The position numbers and the translations under genes were made by a program. From the NCBI RefSeq assembly GCF_032452875.1, contig NC_083869.1, forward strand, positions 82,268,501 to 82,332,500: a stretch of 64,000 nt of DNA. Direction: 5' to 3'. This document shows, in pieces, positions 9,745 to 21,547 of this stretch; position 1 is the stretch's first letter; each line of letters starts with the position of its first letter. The notes under the pieces were generated by a model that had not been told where the DNA came from, did no database searches, and saw only the letters and a program-made list of their open reading frames with translations. This DNA comes from Bos javanicus. Taxonomy: Eukaryota > Chordata > Mammalia > Artiodactyla > Bovidae.

Positions 9745-11890
9745 TCATATTAGAGACTTGATGACCATTATATCTACTACTGTGGGCAGGAATCCCTTAG
9801 AAGAAATGGGGTAGCCATCATAGTCAATAAGAGTCCAAACTGCAGTACTTGGATACAATTAAAAAAAAAAAAAAAAAGACAGAATGGTCTCTTTTTGTTT
9901 CCAAGACAAATCATTCAATATCACTGAAATCCAAGTCTATGCCCCAACCAGTAATGCTGAAGAGCTGAAGTTGAATGGTTCTATGAAGATCTACAAGACC
10001 TTTTAGAACTAACATCCAAAAAAAGATGCCCTTTTTATTATAGGGGACTGGAATGCAAAAGTAGGAAGTCAAGAAAAACCTGGAGGAACAGGCAAATTTG
10101 GCCTTAGAATACAGAATGAAGCAGGGCAAAGGCTATAGAGTTTTGCAAAGAGAACACACTGGTCATAGCAAACACCCTCTTCCAACAATACAGGAGAAGA
10201 CTCTACATATAGACATAACCAATGGCCAACACCAAAATCAGATTGATTATATTATTTGCAGCCAAAGATGGAGAAGCTCTATATAGTAAGCAAAAACAAG
10301 ACCGGGAGCTGACTGTGGCTCAGATCATGAACTCTTTATTGCCAAAATCAGACTTACATCGAAGAAAGTGGGGAAAACCACTAGACTATTCAAGTATGAC
10401 CTAAATCATACATACATCATCCTTTATGTATGTAGAGTGAAAGTGGCTAGATTTGATAGACAGAATACCTGATAAACTATGGACAGAGGTTCATGACATT
10501 GTACAGAAGACAGGGATCGAGACCATCTCCAAGAAAAAGAAATGCAAAGAGGCAAAATGACTGTCTGAGGAGGCCTTACAAATAGACGTGAAAAGAAGAG
10601 AAGCAAAAATAAAGGTAAAAAAGAAAGACATAAGAATCTTAATGCAGAGTTCCAAAGAATAGCAAGGAGAGATTAAAAAAAAAAAAAAAAGACTTCCTTG
10701 GTGATCAATGCAAAGAAATAGAGGAAAACAAAGAATGGGAAAGACTAGAGAGCTCTTCAAGAAAATTAGAGATACCAAGGGAATATTTCCACCTAAGATG
10801 GGCTCAAAAAGGACAGAAATTATATGGACCTAAAAGAAGAAGAAGATATTAAGAAGAGGTAGCAAGAATACACAGAAGAAGTGTACAAAAAAGATCTTCA
10901 AGACCCAGATGATCACGATGGTGTGATCACTCACCTCGAGCCAAATATCCTGGAATGTGAAGTCAAATGGGCCTTAGAAAGCATCACTATGAACAAAGCT
11001 AGTGAAGGTGATCGAATTCCAGTTGAGCTATTGCAAATCCTAAAACATGATGCTGTGAAAGTGCTGCACTCAATATATCAGCAAATTTGGAAAACTCAGC
11101 AGTGGACACAGGACTGGAAAAGGTCAATTTTCATTCCAATACCAAGAAAGGCAATGCCAACGAATGCTCAAACTACTGCACAATTGCACTCATTTCACAC
11201 GCTAATAGAGTAATGCTTTTCACTGTGTGGGTCACAATAAACTGTGGAAAATTCTGAAAGAGATGGGAATACCAGACCACCTGACCTGTCTCTTGAGAAA
11301 CCTGTATACAGGTAGGGAAGCAACAGTTAGAACTGGACATGGAACAACAGACTGGTTCCAAATAGGAAAAGGAGTTCGTCAAGGCTATATATTGTCACCC
11401 TGTTTATTTAACTTATATGCAGAGTACATCATGAGAAATGCTGGGCTAGAAGAAGCCCAAGCTGGAATCAAGATTGCCAGGAGAAATATCAATAACCTCA
11501 GATATGCAGATGACACCACCCTTATTGCAGAAAGTGAAGAAAAACTAAAGAGCCTCTTAATGAAGGTGAAAGAGGAGAGTGAAAAAGTTGACTTAAAACT
11601 CAGAATTCCGAAAACTAGATCATGACATCCAGTTCCATCACTTCATGGGAAATAGATGGGGAAACAGTGGAAACAATGTCTGACTTTATTTTGGGGGGCT
11701 CCAAAATCACTGCAGATGGTGATTGCAGCCATGAAATTAAAAGACGCTTACTCCTTGGAAGGAAAGTTATGAACAACCTAGACAGCATATTAAAAAGCAG
11801 AGACGGTACTTTGTCAACAAGATCCGCCTAGTCAAGGCTATGGTTTTTCCAGTAGTTGTGGATGAATGTGAGTTGGTCTATAAAGAAAGC
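9745..11890 (+). mobile_element. BovB LINE, left part (interrupted by L1)
   Basis: The coding remnant runs in order: endonuclease (from about 9770; gggactggaatgcaaaagta at 10044 is the conserved GDWN region), linker, then RT. Frames are broken throughout; the longest pieces are 10881-11213 and 11227-11625. The second keeps the RT active-site motif YADDT (about 11502-11516). A deletion of roughly 250 bp at about 11214-11226 removed the RT segment that holds catalytic motif A. Poly(A) runs at 9860-9877 and 10676-10690 are extra relative to other copies. The element continues at 17357. Confidence 0.93.
11882..11890. repeat. Target-site duplication of L1, left copy
   Basis: AAAGAAAGC, repeated at 17357-17365, where the BovB reading resumes in register. 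It sits after T, in keeping with L1 endonuclease cleavage at T-rich/A junctions. Confidence 0.85.
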
Positions 11891-12192
11891 CAAGCACCAC
11901 ACAAGGGCTAACAAGTTCCAGGGCAAGACATACCAAGCAAATTCTCCAGCAACAAAGGAGCACAGCCCTGAGCTTCAAGATACAAGCTGCCCAAAGTCAG
12001 CCCAAAACCATAGACATCTCATAACTCATTACTGGACACCCACCAGAACACCGACACAAGCTTCCCTAACCAGGAAACCTTGACAAGCCACCTGTACAAA
12101 CCTACACACAGCGAGGAAAAGCCACAATAAAGACAACTCCACAAACTGCCAGAATATAGAAAGGACACCCCAAACTCAGCAATTTAAACAAG
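11891..12192 (+). other. L1 5'UTR remnant
   Basis: A-rich, non-coding, 302 bp between the target duplication and the ORF1 start. No YY1-like CAAGATGG motif is present here, unlike the 5' end of the full-length antisense L1 near 33,630. Confidence 0.8.
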
Positions 12193-13119
12193 ATGAAGAG
12201 ACAGAGGAATACCCAGCAGATAAAGGAACAGGATAAAAGCCCACCAAACCAAACAAAAGAGGAAGAGATAGGGAATCTACCTGATAAAGAATTCCGAATA
12301 ATGATAGTGAAATTGATCCAAAATCTTGAAATCAAAATGGAATCACAGATAAATAGCTTGGAGACTAAGATTGAGAAGATGCAAGAAAGGTTTAACAAGG
12401 ACCTAGAAGAAATAAAAGAGAGTCAATATAAAATGAATAATGCAATAAATGAAGTTAAAAACACTCTGGAGGCAACAAATAGTAGAATAACAGAGGCAGA
12501 AGACAGGATTAGTGAATTAGAAGATAGAATGGTAGAAATAAATGAATCAGAGAGGATAAAAGAAAAACGAATTAAAAGAAATGAGGACAATCTCAGAGAC
12601 CTCCAGGACAATATTAAACGCTACAACATTCGAATCATAGGGGTTCCAGAAGAAGAAGACAAAAAGAAAGACCATGAGAAAATAATTGAGGAGATAATAG
12701 TTGAAAACTTCCCTAAAATGGGGAAGGAAATAATCACCCAAGTCCAAGAAACCCAGAGAGTCCCAAACAGGATAAACCCAAGGCGAAACACTCCAAGACA
12801 CATATTAATCAAATTAACAAAGATCAAACACAAAGAACAAATATTAAAAGCAGCAAGGGAAAAACAACAAATAACACACAAGGGAATTCCCATAAGGATA
12901 ACAGCTGATCTTTCAATAGAAACTCTTCAAGACAGGAGGGAATGGCAAGACATACTTAAAATGATGAAAGAAAATAACCTACAGCCCAGATTATTGTACC
13001 CAGCAAGGATTTCATTCAAGTATGAAGGAGAAATCAAAAGCTTTTCAGACAAGCAAAAGCTGAGAGAATTCTGCACCACCAAACCAGCTCTCCAACAAAT
13101 ACTAAAGGATATTCTCTAG
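12193..13119 (+). CDS. L1 ORF1p, RNA-binding chaperone protein (308 aa, intact)
   Basis: ORF1p trimerises, coats L1 RNA and acts as a nucleic-acid chaperone in the cytoplasmic L1 RNP. The frame is uninterrupted: a charged N-terminus (1-40), a long heptad-rich coiled coil (about 42-145, with repeated E/K/I/L spacing such as ITEAEDRISELEDRM), an RRM-like core starting at IRIIGVPEE (146-154), the conserved AAREKQ near 220-225, and a C-terminal domain with ITADLS (236-241) and YPARISF (269-275). At 308 residues it is close to the usual mammalian size (human 338). The start was chosen as the first ATG matching the ORF1 N-terminus (MKRQRNTQ), which the older L1 also has at 29776. ORF2 follows after 51 bp, a typical L1 spacing. 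Confidence 0.93.
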   Translation: MKRQRNTQQIKEQDKSPPNQTKEEEIGNLPDKEFRIMIVKLIQNLEIKMESQINSLETKIEKMQERFNKDLEEIKESQYKMNNAINEVKNTLEATNSRITEAEDRISELEDRMVEINESERIKEKRIKRNEDNLRDLQDNIKRYNIRIIGVPEEEDKKKDHEKIIEEIIVENFPKMGKEIITQVQETQRVPNRINPRRNTPRHILIKLTKIKHKEQILKAAREKQQITHKGIPIRITADLSIETLQDRREWQDILKMMKENNLQPRLLYPARISFKYEGEIKSFSDKQKLREFCTTKPALQQILKDIL

Positions 13120-13170
13120 ACAGGAAACACAAAAACGGTGTATAAGTTCGAACCCAAAACAATAAAGTAA

Positions 13171-16100
13171 ATGGCAACGGGATCATACTTATCAGTAATT
13201 ACCTTAAACGTAAATGGTTTGAATGCCCCAACCAAAAGACAAAGACTGGCTGAATGGATACAAAAACAAGACCCCTACATATGTTGTCTACAAGAGACCC
13301 ACCTCAAAACAGGGGACACATACAGACTGAAAGTGAAGGGCTGGAAAAAGATTTTCCATGCAAATAGGGACCAAAAAAAAGCAGGAGTAGCAATACTCAT
13401 ATCAGATAAAATAGACTTTAAAACAAAGGCTGTGAAAAGAGACAAAGAAGGTCACTACATAATGATCAAAGGATCAATCCAAGAAGAAGATATAACAATT
13501 ATAAATATATATGCACTCAACACGGGAGCGCCACAATATGTACGACAAATGCTAACAAGTATGAAAGGAGAAATTAACAATAACACAATAATAGTGGGAG
13601 ACTTTAATACCCCACTCACACCTATGGATAGATCAACTAAACAGAAAATTAACAAGGAAACACAAACTTTAAATGATACAATAGACCAGTTAGACCTAAT
13701 TGATATCTATAGGACATTTCATCCCAAAACAATGAATTTCACCTTTTTCTCAAGCGCACATGGAACCTTCTCCAGGATAGATCACATCCTGGGCCATAAA
13801 GCTAGCCTTGGTAAATTCAAAAAAATAGAAATCATTCCAAGCATCTTTTCTGACCACCATGCAGTAAGATTAGATCTCAATTACAGGAGAAAAACGATTA
13901 AAAATTCCAACATATGGAGGCTGAACAACACGCTGCTGAATAACCAAAAAATCACAGAAGAAATCAAAAAAGAAATCAAAATTTGCATAGAAACGAATGA
14001 AAATGACAACACAACAACCCAAAAACTGTGGGACACGGTAAAAGCAGTCCTAAGGGGAAAGTTCATAGCAATACAGGCACACCTCAAGAAACAAGAAAAA
14101 AGTCAAATAAATAACCTAACTCTACACCTAAAGCAACTAGAAAAGGAAGAAATGAAGAACCCCAGTGTTAGTAGCAGGAAAGAAATCTTAAAAATTAGAG
14201 CAGAAATAAATGCAAAAGAAACAAAAGAGACCATAGCAAAAATCTACAAAACCAAAAGCTGGTTCTTTGAAAGGATAAATAAAATTGATAAACCATTAGC
14301 CAGACTCATCAAGAAACAAAGGGAGAAAAATCAAATCAATAAAATTAGAAATGAAAATGGAGAGATCACAACAGACAACACAGAAATACAAAGGATCATA
14401 AGAGACTACTATCAACAATTATATGCCAATAAAATGGACAACGTGGAAGAAATGAACAAATTCTTAGAAAAGTACAACTTTCCAAAACTCGACAAGGAAG
14501 AAATAGAAAATCTTAACAGACACATCACAAGCACAGAAATCGAAACTGTAATCAAAAATCTTCCAGCAAACAAAAGCCCAGGTCCAGATGGCTTCACAGC
14601 TGAATTCTACCAAAAATTTAGAAAAGAGCTAACACCTATCCTGCTCAAACTCTTCCAGAAAATTGCAGAGGAAGGTAAACTTCCAAACTCATTCTATGAG
14701 GCCACCATCACCCTAATACCAAAACCTGACAAAGATGCCACAAAAAAAGAAAACTACAGGCCAATATCACTGATGAACATAGATTCAAAAGTCCTTAACA
14801 AAATTCTAGCAATCAGAATCCAGCAACATATTAAAAAGATCATACACCATGACCAAGTGGGCTTTATCCCAGGGATGCAAGGATTCTTCAATATCCGGAA
14901 ATCAATCAATGTAATACACCGCATTAACAAATTGAAAAATAAAAACCATATGATTATCTCAATAGATGCAGAGAAAGCCTTTGACAAAATTCAACATCCA
15001 TTTATGACAAAAACTCTCCAGAAAGCAGGAATAGAAGGAACATACCTCAACATAATAAAAGCTATATATGACAAACCCACAGCAAACATTATCCTCAATG
15101 GTGAAAAATTGAAAGCATTTCCTCTAAAGTCAGGAACAAGACAAGGGTGCCCACTTTCACCATTACTATTCAACATAGTTTTGGAAGTTTTGACCACAGC
15201 AATCAGAGCAGAAAAAGAAATAAAAGGAATCCAAATTGGAAAAGAAGAAGTAAAACTCTCACTATTTGCAGATGACATGATCCTCTACATAGAAAACCCT
15301 AAAGACTCCACCAGAAAATTACTAGAACTAATCAATGACTATAGTAAAGTTGCAGGATATAAAATCAACACACAGAAATCCCTTGCATTCCTATACACTA
15401 ATAATGAGAAAACAGAAAGAGAAATTAAGGAAACAATTCCATTCACCATTGCAATGGAAAGAATAAAATACTTAGGAATATATCTACCTAAAGAAACTAA
15501 AGACCTATATATAGATAACTATAAAACACTGGTGAAAGAAATCAAAGAGGACACTAATAGATGGAGAAATATACCATGTTCATGGATTGGAAGAATCAAT
15601 ATAGTGAAAATGAGGATACTACCCAAAGCAAGCTATAGATTCAAAGCAATCCCTATCAAGCTACCAACAGTATTCTTCACAGAGCTAGAACAAATAATTT
15701 CACAGTTTGTATGGAAATACAAAAAACCTCGAATAGCCAAAGCGATCTTGAGAAAGAAGAATGGAACTGGAGGAATCAACCTACCTGACTTCAGTCTCTA
15801 CTACAAAGCCACAGTTATCAAGACAGTATGGTACTGGCACAAAGACAGAAATATAGATCAATGGAACAAAATAGAAAGCCCAGAGATAAATCCACGCACA
15901 TATGGACACCTTATCTTTGACAAAGGAGGCAAGAATATACAATGGATTAAAGACAATCTCTTTAACAAGTGGTGCTGGGAAATCTGGTCAACCACTTGTA
16001 AAAGAATGAAACTAGAACACTTTCTAACACCATACACAAAAATAAACTCAAAATGGATTAAAGATCTAAACATAAGACCAGAAACTATAAAACTCCTAGA

Positions 16101-16620
16101 GGAGAACATAGGCAAAACACTCTCTGACATACATCACAGCAGGATCCTCTATGACCCACCTCCCAGAATATCGGAAATAAAAGCAAAAATAAACAAATGG
16201 GACCTAATTAACCTTAAAAGCTTCTGCACATCAAAGGAAACTATTAGCAAGGTGAAAAGACAGCCTTCAGAATGGGAGAAAATAATAGCAAATGAAGCAA
16301 CTGACAAACAACTAATCTCAAAAATATACAAGCAACTCCTCCAGCTCAACTCCAGAAAAATAAATGACCCAATCAAAAAATGGGCCAAAGAACTAAATAG
16401 ACATTTCTCCAAAGAAGACATACAGATGGCTAACAAACACATGAAAAGATGCTCAACATCACTCATTATCAGAGAAATGCAAATCAAGACCACTATGAGG
16501 TACCATTTCACACCAGTCAGAATGGCTGCGATCCAAAAGTGTACAAATAATAAATGTTGGAGAGGGTGTGGAGGAAAGGGAACCCTCTTACACTGTTGGT
16601 GGGAATGCAAACTAGTATAG
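13171..16620 (+). pseudogene. L1 ORF2p, endonuclease-reverse transcriptase (1149 aa, premature stop)
   Basis: ORF2p nicks target DNA and primes reverse transcription of L1 RNA. Endonuclease residues are all present: N13, E42, Y114, D144 and N146 (GDFN), T191, D204 and S227-D228-H229, each one lower than the human numbering. The RT domain has the motif A segment IDAEKAFD (about 601-608) and the active site FADD at 699-702. The C-terminal Cys motif is complete (C1129-x3-C1133-x7-H1141-x4-C1146). Four residues later, codon 1150 is TAG (16618-16620) where the copy near 21,220 encodes Gln. About 125 residues are therefore missing compared with the ~1275-residue family length. EN and RT could still be made; classed as pseudogene because the C-terminus is lost. 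Confidence 0.93.
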
Positions 16621-16989
16621 GCACTATGGAGAACAGTGTGGAGATTCCTTAAAAAACTGGAAATAGAACTGCCTTATGATCCAGCAATCCCACTGCTGGG
16701 CATACACACTGAGGAAACCAGAAGGGAAAGAGACACGTGTACCCCAGTGTTCATCACAGCACTGTTTATAATAGCGAGGACATGGAAGCAACCTAGATGT
16801 CCATCAGCAGATGAATGGATAAAGAAAGCAGTGGTACATATACACAATGGAGTATTACTCAGCCATTAAAAAGAATACATTTGAATCAGTTTTAATGAGG
16901 TGGATGAAACTGGAGCCTATTATACAGAGTGAAGTAAGCCAGAAGGAAAAACACCAATAGAGTATACTAATGCATATATATGGAATTTA
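16621..16989 (+). pseudogene. Untranslated C-terminal remnant of L1 ORF2
   Basis: Continues in the same frame after the TAG with the ORF2 C-terminal sequence (WRFLKKLEIELPYDP, then PLLGIHTEE). An extra A in the run at 16820-16822 (ggataaagaaag, against ggataagaaag in two other copies) shifts the frame. A further TAC-to-TAG change follows near 16960. The original stop was at GGAATTTAG, ending 16989. Confidence 0.88.
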
Positions 16990-17356
16990 GAAAGATGATA
17001 ACAATAACCCTGTGTACGAGATAGCAAAAGTGACGCTGATGTATAGAACAGTCTTGTGGACTCTGTGGGAGAGGGAGAGGGTGGGAAGATTTGGGAGAAT
17101 GGCATTGAAACATGTAAAATATCATGTATGAAACGAGATGCCAGTCCAGGTTCAATGCACGATACTGGATGCTTGGAGCTAGTGCACTGGGACGACCCAG
17201 AGGGATGGTATGGGGAGGGAGGACGGAGGAGGGTTCAGGATGGGGAGCACATGTATACCTGTGATGGATTCATTTTGATATTTGGCAAAATTAATACAAT
17301 ATTGTAAAGTTTAAAAATAAAATAAAATTTAAAAAATAAAATAAAAATTAAAAAAA
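16990..17356 (+). other. L1 3'UTR and A-rich tail
   Basis: Ruminant L1 3'UTR with ggagagggagagggtggga, the GGGAGGAGG-type purine tract and a terminal tttggcaaaattaatacaat. AATAAA hexamers at 17316-17321 and 17321-17326 precede an A-rich tail with interspersed T. Confidence 0.88.
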
Positions 17357-17755
17357 AAAGAAAGCTGAGTGCCAAAGAATTCATGTTTTTGAAGTGTGGT
17401 GTTAGAGAAGACCCGTGAGAGTCCCTTGGACTGCAAGGAGATCCAACCAGTCCATCCTAAAGGAGATCAGTCCTGGGTGTTCTTTGGAAGGACTGATGTT
17501 GAAGCTGAAACTCCAATACTTTGGACACCTGATGTGAAGACCTGACTCATTTGAAAAGACCCTGATGCTGGGAAGGATTGAAGGCAGGAGAAGTGGATGA
17601 CAGAGGATGCGATGGTTGGATAGCATCACTGACTCAAAGGCCATGAGTTTGGATGAACTCTGGGAGTTGGTGATGGACAGGGAGGCCTGGCTTGCTGCGG
17701 TTCATGGGGTCACAAAGATTCGGACACGACTGAGTGACTGAACTGAACTGAAATG
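17357..17755 (+). mobile_element. BovB LINE, right part (3' end)
   Basis: Continues the BovB interrupted at 11890: gaaagctgagtgccaaagaa, the C-terminal coding remnant, then ggacacgactgagtgactga and a (CTGAA)n tail. It begins with the duplicated AAAGAAAGC. Confidence 0.92.
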
Positions 17756-18850
17756 TTAATTTCTTAAGATTCTAAAATTCATGTGTAGGAAGTGAAATAT
17801 AGATAGAGTGAATAAAAATAAAGTTATTTGAAAAAGCAAATATATACTTTTAAAGTAAATTAACAACTCCAGCCTAATTTTGGTGTTAAAATTTTCCTAT
17901 ATAGTTTCTTAGGTGATTTTTTTTTCCAAAAAGCAGATCCATATTTGAGAACTATTAAGAAAAATTGGTTAACAATTTTATATTTAGCTTTTTTGGTCCC
18001 ACATCCTGAAGTTTGAACTCAGTGGCCCAAGAATCTGCACTTGAAAGTACTCCAAATATTCTAATCCTCAGTCATACTTACAAAGAAGTCTCTCCAGACA
18101 TCTTTTATATGTTCAAGCAATGAATGTATATCTTCATTAATAGGTAACCAGCCAATAAATTATTTCCAAAGAAATGCTTCTATACAATTTGGATTTCTTG
18201 AAAAGATTTCATTTTCTTAATTTTTCTTAACATTGTTCCAATTTTCTATGTACTGCCTTATTTAATCATTTAAATATTCATTGACAGTTTAGAATTCAAG
18301 GCTTTTGAGAAACAAAGATGAAAGCAACACAGTTGTATCTGGAATTTCATATGTTAGAAGAAGTGTGTAAAAAGAAAAGAATAACATAATATGTAAAATA
18401 ATTTTTAATGACTAAATATTTAATTCATATTATTCAGCAGATAGTTCCTGGGTTGCTTGTAAGTCCTCTGTCTTCAGCAACAGGTGCAGATAGCATATTC
18501 TTAGACAGGTGCAGGGGTTCAATGCCTAACAGATTGCATCAACATGCTAATTTCAATGACATGAGATAAATATAAGGTAACAATATAAGTAAAAACGTAG
18601 TAACAGGGAAATTAATTTAGAAGAGACTAGAGCTCCTCAATCCTGGCTTCTCATTGAATAACTTAGGGTATTTTCAGTAACTTAAATAGCCAGGTAGCAT
18701 CCTAAGCCAATTAAAATAGAATATTTTCTTTCAGGATCCAAATATCAGTATTTTATAAAATTCCAGATAATCCAAAAGTAAAGCAAAATATAAAAATCTT
18801 CTAGGTAGGGATTTCATTCTGGAAGACAGCATTTTTGTCTGATTTATCTA
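17756..18850. other. Mostly unique DNA
   Basis: AT-rich. Apart from a MER5-like segment near 18,000 nothing is recognised. Confidence 0.5.
17996..18065 (+). repeat. MER5-like hAT-Charlie fossil
   Basis: 'gtggcccaagaatctgcacttgaaagtactcc' resembles the MER5A segment CAAGAATCTGCATTT...AAGCACTCC. Short and decayed. Confidence 0.4.
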
Positions 18851-18851
18851 T

Positions 18852-19915
18852 CAGTTCAGTTCAGTTGCTCAGTTCTGTCTGACACTTTGGGACACCATGG
18901 ACTGCAGCACACCAGGCTTCCCTGTCCATGGCCAAATCCCAAATCTTGCTCAAACTCATATCCATTGAGTCGGTGATACCATCCAGCCATCTTATATCCT
19001 CTTCTCCTACTGCCTTCAATCTTTCCCAGCATCAGGGTATTTTCCAGTAAGTCAGTTACTCACATCAGGTGGCCAAAAACTGGAGCTTCAGATTCAGCAT
19101 CAGTCCTTCCAATGAATATTTAGCACTGATTTCCTTTATGATTGACTGGTTTGATCTCCTTGCAGTCCAAGGGACTCTCAAGAGTCTTCTCCAACACCAC
19201 ACTTCAAAGCATCAACTCTTTGGTGCTCAATTTTCTTTATGGTCCAACTCTTATATCCGTACATGACTACTGGAAAAACCATAGCTTTGACTAAATGGAC
19301 CTTTGTTGGCAAAGCAATGTCTCTGCTTTTTATTATTCTGTCTAGATTTGTCATAGCTTTTCTTCCAAGAAGCAAGTGTCTTTTAATTTCATGACTGCAG
19401 TCACTGTCCACAGTGATTTTGGAGTCTTAGAAAATAAAGTCTGCCACTGTTTCCATTGTTTCCCCATCCATTTGCCATGAGTTATGGGACCAGATGCCAT
19501 GATCTTCATTTTTTTTAATATGTTGAGTTTTAAGTCAGCTTTTTCACTCTCCTCTTTCACCTTCATCAAGAGGCTCTTTAGTTCCTCTTCATTTTCTGCC
19601 ATAAGGGTGGTGTCATCTGCATATTTGAGGTTATTGATATTTCTTTCTGCAGTATTGATTCCAGCTTGTGCTTCATCAGTCTGACATTTCACATGATGTA
19701 CTCTGCATATGAATTAAATAAGCAAGGTGACAGTATACAGCCTTGATGTACTCCTCTCCCAGTTTGGAACCAGTCCATTGTTTCATGTCAGGTTCTAACT
19801 GTTGCTTCTTAACCTGCATACAGATTTCTCAGGAGGCAGGTCAGATGGTCTGGTATTCCCATGTCTTGAAGAATTTTCCACAGCTTGTTGTGATCCACAC
19901 AGCCAAAGTAGTAGT
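18852..19915 (-). mobile_element. BovB LINE, 3' 1.06 kb, antisense
   Basis: Read on the minus strand from an RT fragment to the ACTGAA-type tail (TCAGTTCAGTTCAG at its left edge). Frames 19351-19692 and 19178-19411 preserve RT (YADDT, about 19608-19622) and the C-terminal region, offset by frameshifts. The 5' truncation falls just after RT motif A (tccacacagccaaag). No clear target duplication. Confidence 0.92.
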
Positions 19916-20104
19916 TAGCTAGATAAAAGGAAAAATGAATATGGGTCAAGAAGTGAATCAAGAAGTTTTCGGGAGGGAGGAAAATATTGCATAACTTATG
20001 GATTTGCAGATATTAGTAAAATTGAATGCAAAGAGTTGAGTGTGTTGTGGAATGTAGGAAAAATAAAATACAGAATCTGGTAAATTCATTGAATGTTTGA
20101 ATTT

Positions 20105-20240
20105 GTCCTAAAGATGATGATTCTTAAGTGTTTGTGAGCTTAAGGATCACTTGATAAGTTATGTAAAAAATCATATTCCTGTATTTCCATTCCCAGAGAC
20201 TCTGATTCTGTAGGTCTGGAATGGGAACCAGGTGTATTGT
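20105..20240 (+). repeat. MER5A-like hAT-Charlie fossil
   Basis: The segments 'aaggatcacttgataag', 'ttcccagagactctgattctgtaggtctggaatgggaacc' match the MER5A order (GAATCACCTGGAGGGCTTG, CCAGAGTTTCTGATTCAGTAGGTCTGGGGTGGGGCC). Confidence 0.6.
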
Positions 20241-20507
20241 GTTTAAATAAATATTTATACATTAGTTTGATGTATGTAGTATAGTAACAGATACATAGAA
20301 AGAAGGAGAAGGACAAATTTCCACCCTACTTTTTAGAAAGACCTTTATGAGAAAGGAATTAGTTTGAGAAACTCAACACTAAATACTGGGACACCCAGTC
20401 TCCTCTAGGGTTTGTTGCAACAGAGAAGACAAGAGGTGACTGAAACTTAGATTTGACTGGTAGCAATGTAGATGGATTATATTTTACTTTTGGTTATTAC
20501 ATTTTAT

Positions 20508-21547
20508 TTTTTTAATTTAATTTTATTTTTAAACTTTACAATATTGTATTAGTTTTGCCAAATATCAAAATGAATCCACCACAGGTATACCTGTGTTCCC
20601 CATCCTGAACCCTCCTCCGTCCTCCCTCCCCATACCCTCCCTCTGGGTCGTCCCAGTGCACCAGCCCCAAGCATCCAGTATCATGCATCGAACCTGGACT
20701 GGCAACTCGTTTCATACATGATATTATACATGTTTCAGTGCCATTCTCCCAGATCTCCCCACCCTCTCCCTCTCCCACAGAGTCCATAAGACTGATCTAT
20801 ACATCAGTGTCTTTTTTGCTGTCTTGCACACAGGGTTATTGTTACCATCTTTCTAAATTCCATATATATGCATTAGTATACTGTATTGGTGTTTTTCTTT
20901 CTGGCTTACTTCACTCTGTATAATAGGTTCCAGTTTCATCCATCTCATTAGAACTGATTCAAATGCATTCTTTTTAATGGCTGAGTAATACTCCATTGTG
21001 TATATGTACCACTGCTTTCTTATCCATTCATCTGCTGATGGGCATCTAGGTTGCTTCCATGTCCCGGCTATTATAAACAGTGCTGCGATGAACATTGGGG
21101 TGCACGTGTCTCTTTCCCTTCTGGTTTCCTCAGTGTGTATGCCCAGCAGTGGGATTGCTGGATTATAAGGCAGTTCTATTTCCAGTTTTTTAAGGAATCT
21201 CCACACTGTTCTCCATAGTGGCTGTACTAGTTTGCATTCCCACCAACAGTGTAAGAGAGTTCCCTTTTCTCCACACCCTCTCCAGCATTTATTGGAAATA
21301 AAAGCAAAAATAAACAAATGGGACCTAATTAAACTTAAAATCTTCTGCACAACAAAGGAAACTATTAGCAAGGTGAAAAGGCAGCCTTCAGAATGGGAGA
21401 AAATAATAGCAAATGAAGCAACTGACAAACAACTAATCTCAAAAATATACAAGCAACTCCTACAGCTCAACTCCAGAAAAATAAATGACCCAATCAAAAA
21501 ATGGGCCAAAGAACTAAATAGACATTTCTCCAAAGAAGACATACAGA
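20508..21547 (-). mobile_element. L1 insertion with 5' inversion (twin-priming type)
   Basis: 20508-21295 is antisense L1 3' end (tail, 3'UTR, ORF2 C-terminus). 21296-21547 is L1 ORF2 in the opposite orientation, equivalent to about 16173-16428 of the young L1. The same 17-bp duplication (TGGTTATTACATTTTAT at 20491-20507 and 21548-21564) brackets both parts, so they arrived together. About 118 bp of L1 is missing at the junction. Its ORF2 has CAG (Gln) where the young L1 has TAG. A 229-codon frame across the junction mixes sense and antisense L1 and is not a gene. Confidence 0.93.

Larger units (their letters stand above)
11891..17356 (+). mobile_element. Young L1 LINE, nearly complete coding region
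   Basis: A 5.47-kb sense L1 inserted into BovB. It has only about 300 bp of 5'UTR, an intact ORF1, an ORF2 open to codon 1149, a 3'UTR, AATAAA-containing A-rich tail and a 9-bp target duplication. The antisense full-length L1 in this window has a 5'UTR of several kilobases, so this copy is 5'-truncated and probably lacks its own internal promoter. The premature ORF2 stop and a downstream frameshift suggest it is immobile in cis. Confidence 0.95.

Noticed and set aside
16149..16610. 153-codon antisense frame in the young L1
   Set aside because: Shadow of ORF2 in the opposite strand; A-rich coding sequence leaves few antisense stops.
18839..19930. Target duplication for the antisense BovB
   Set aside because: Only inverted similarity (ttatcta and tagataa) is visible, not a direct repeat.
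20853..21542. 229-codon minus-strand frame as a novel fusion protein
   Set aside because: It joins antisense-read and sense-read L1 across a twin-priming junction; only the second half is ORF2 protein.
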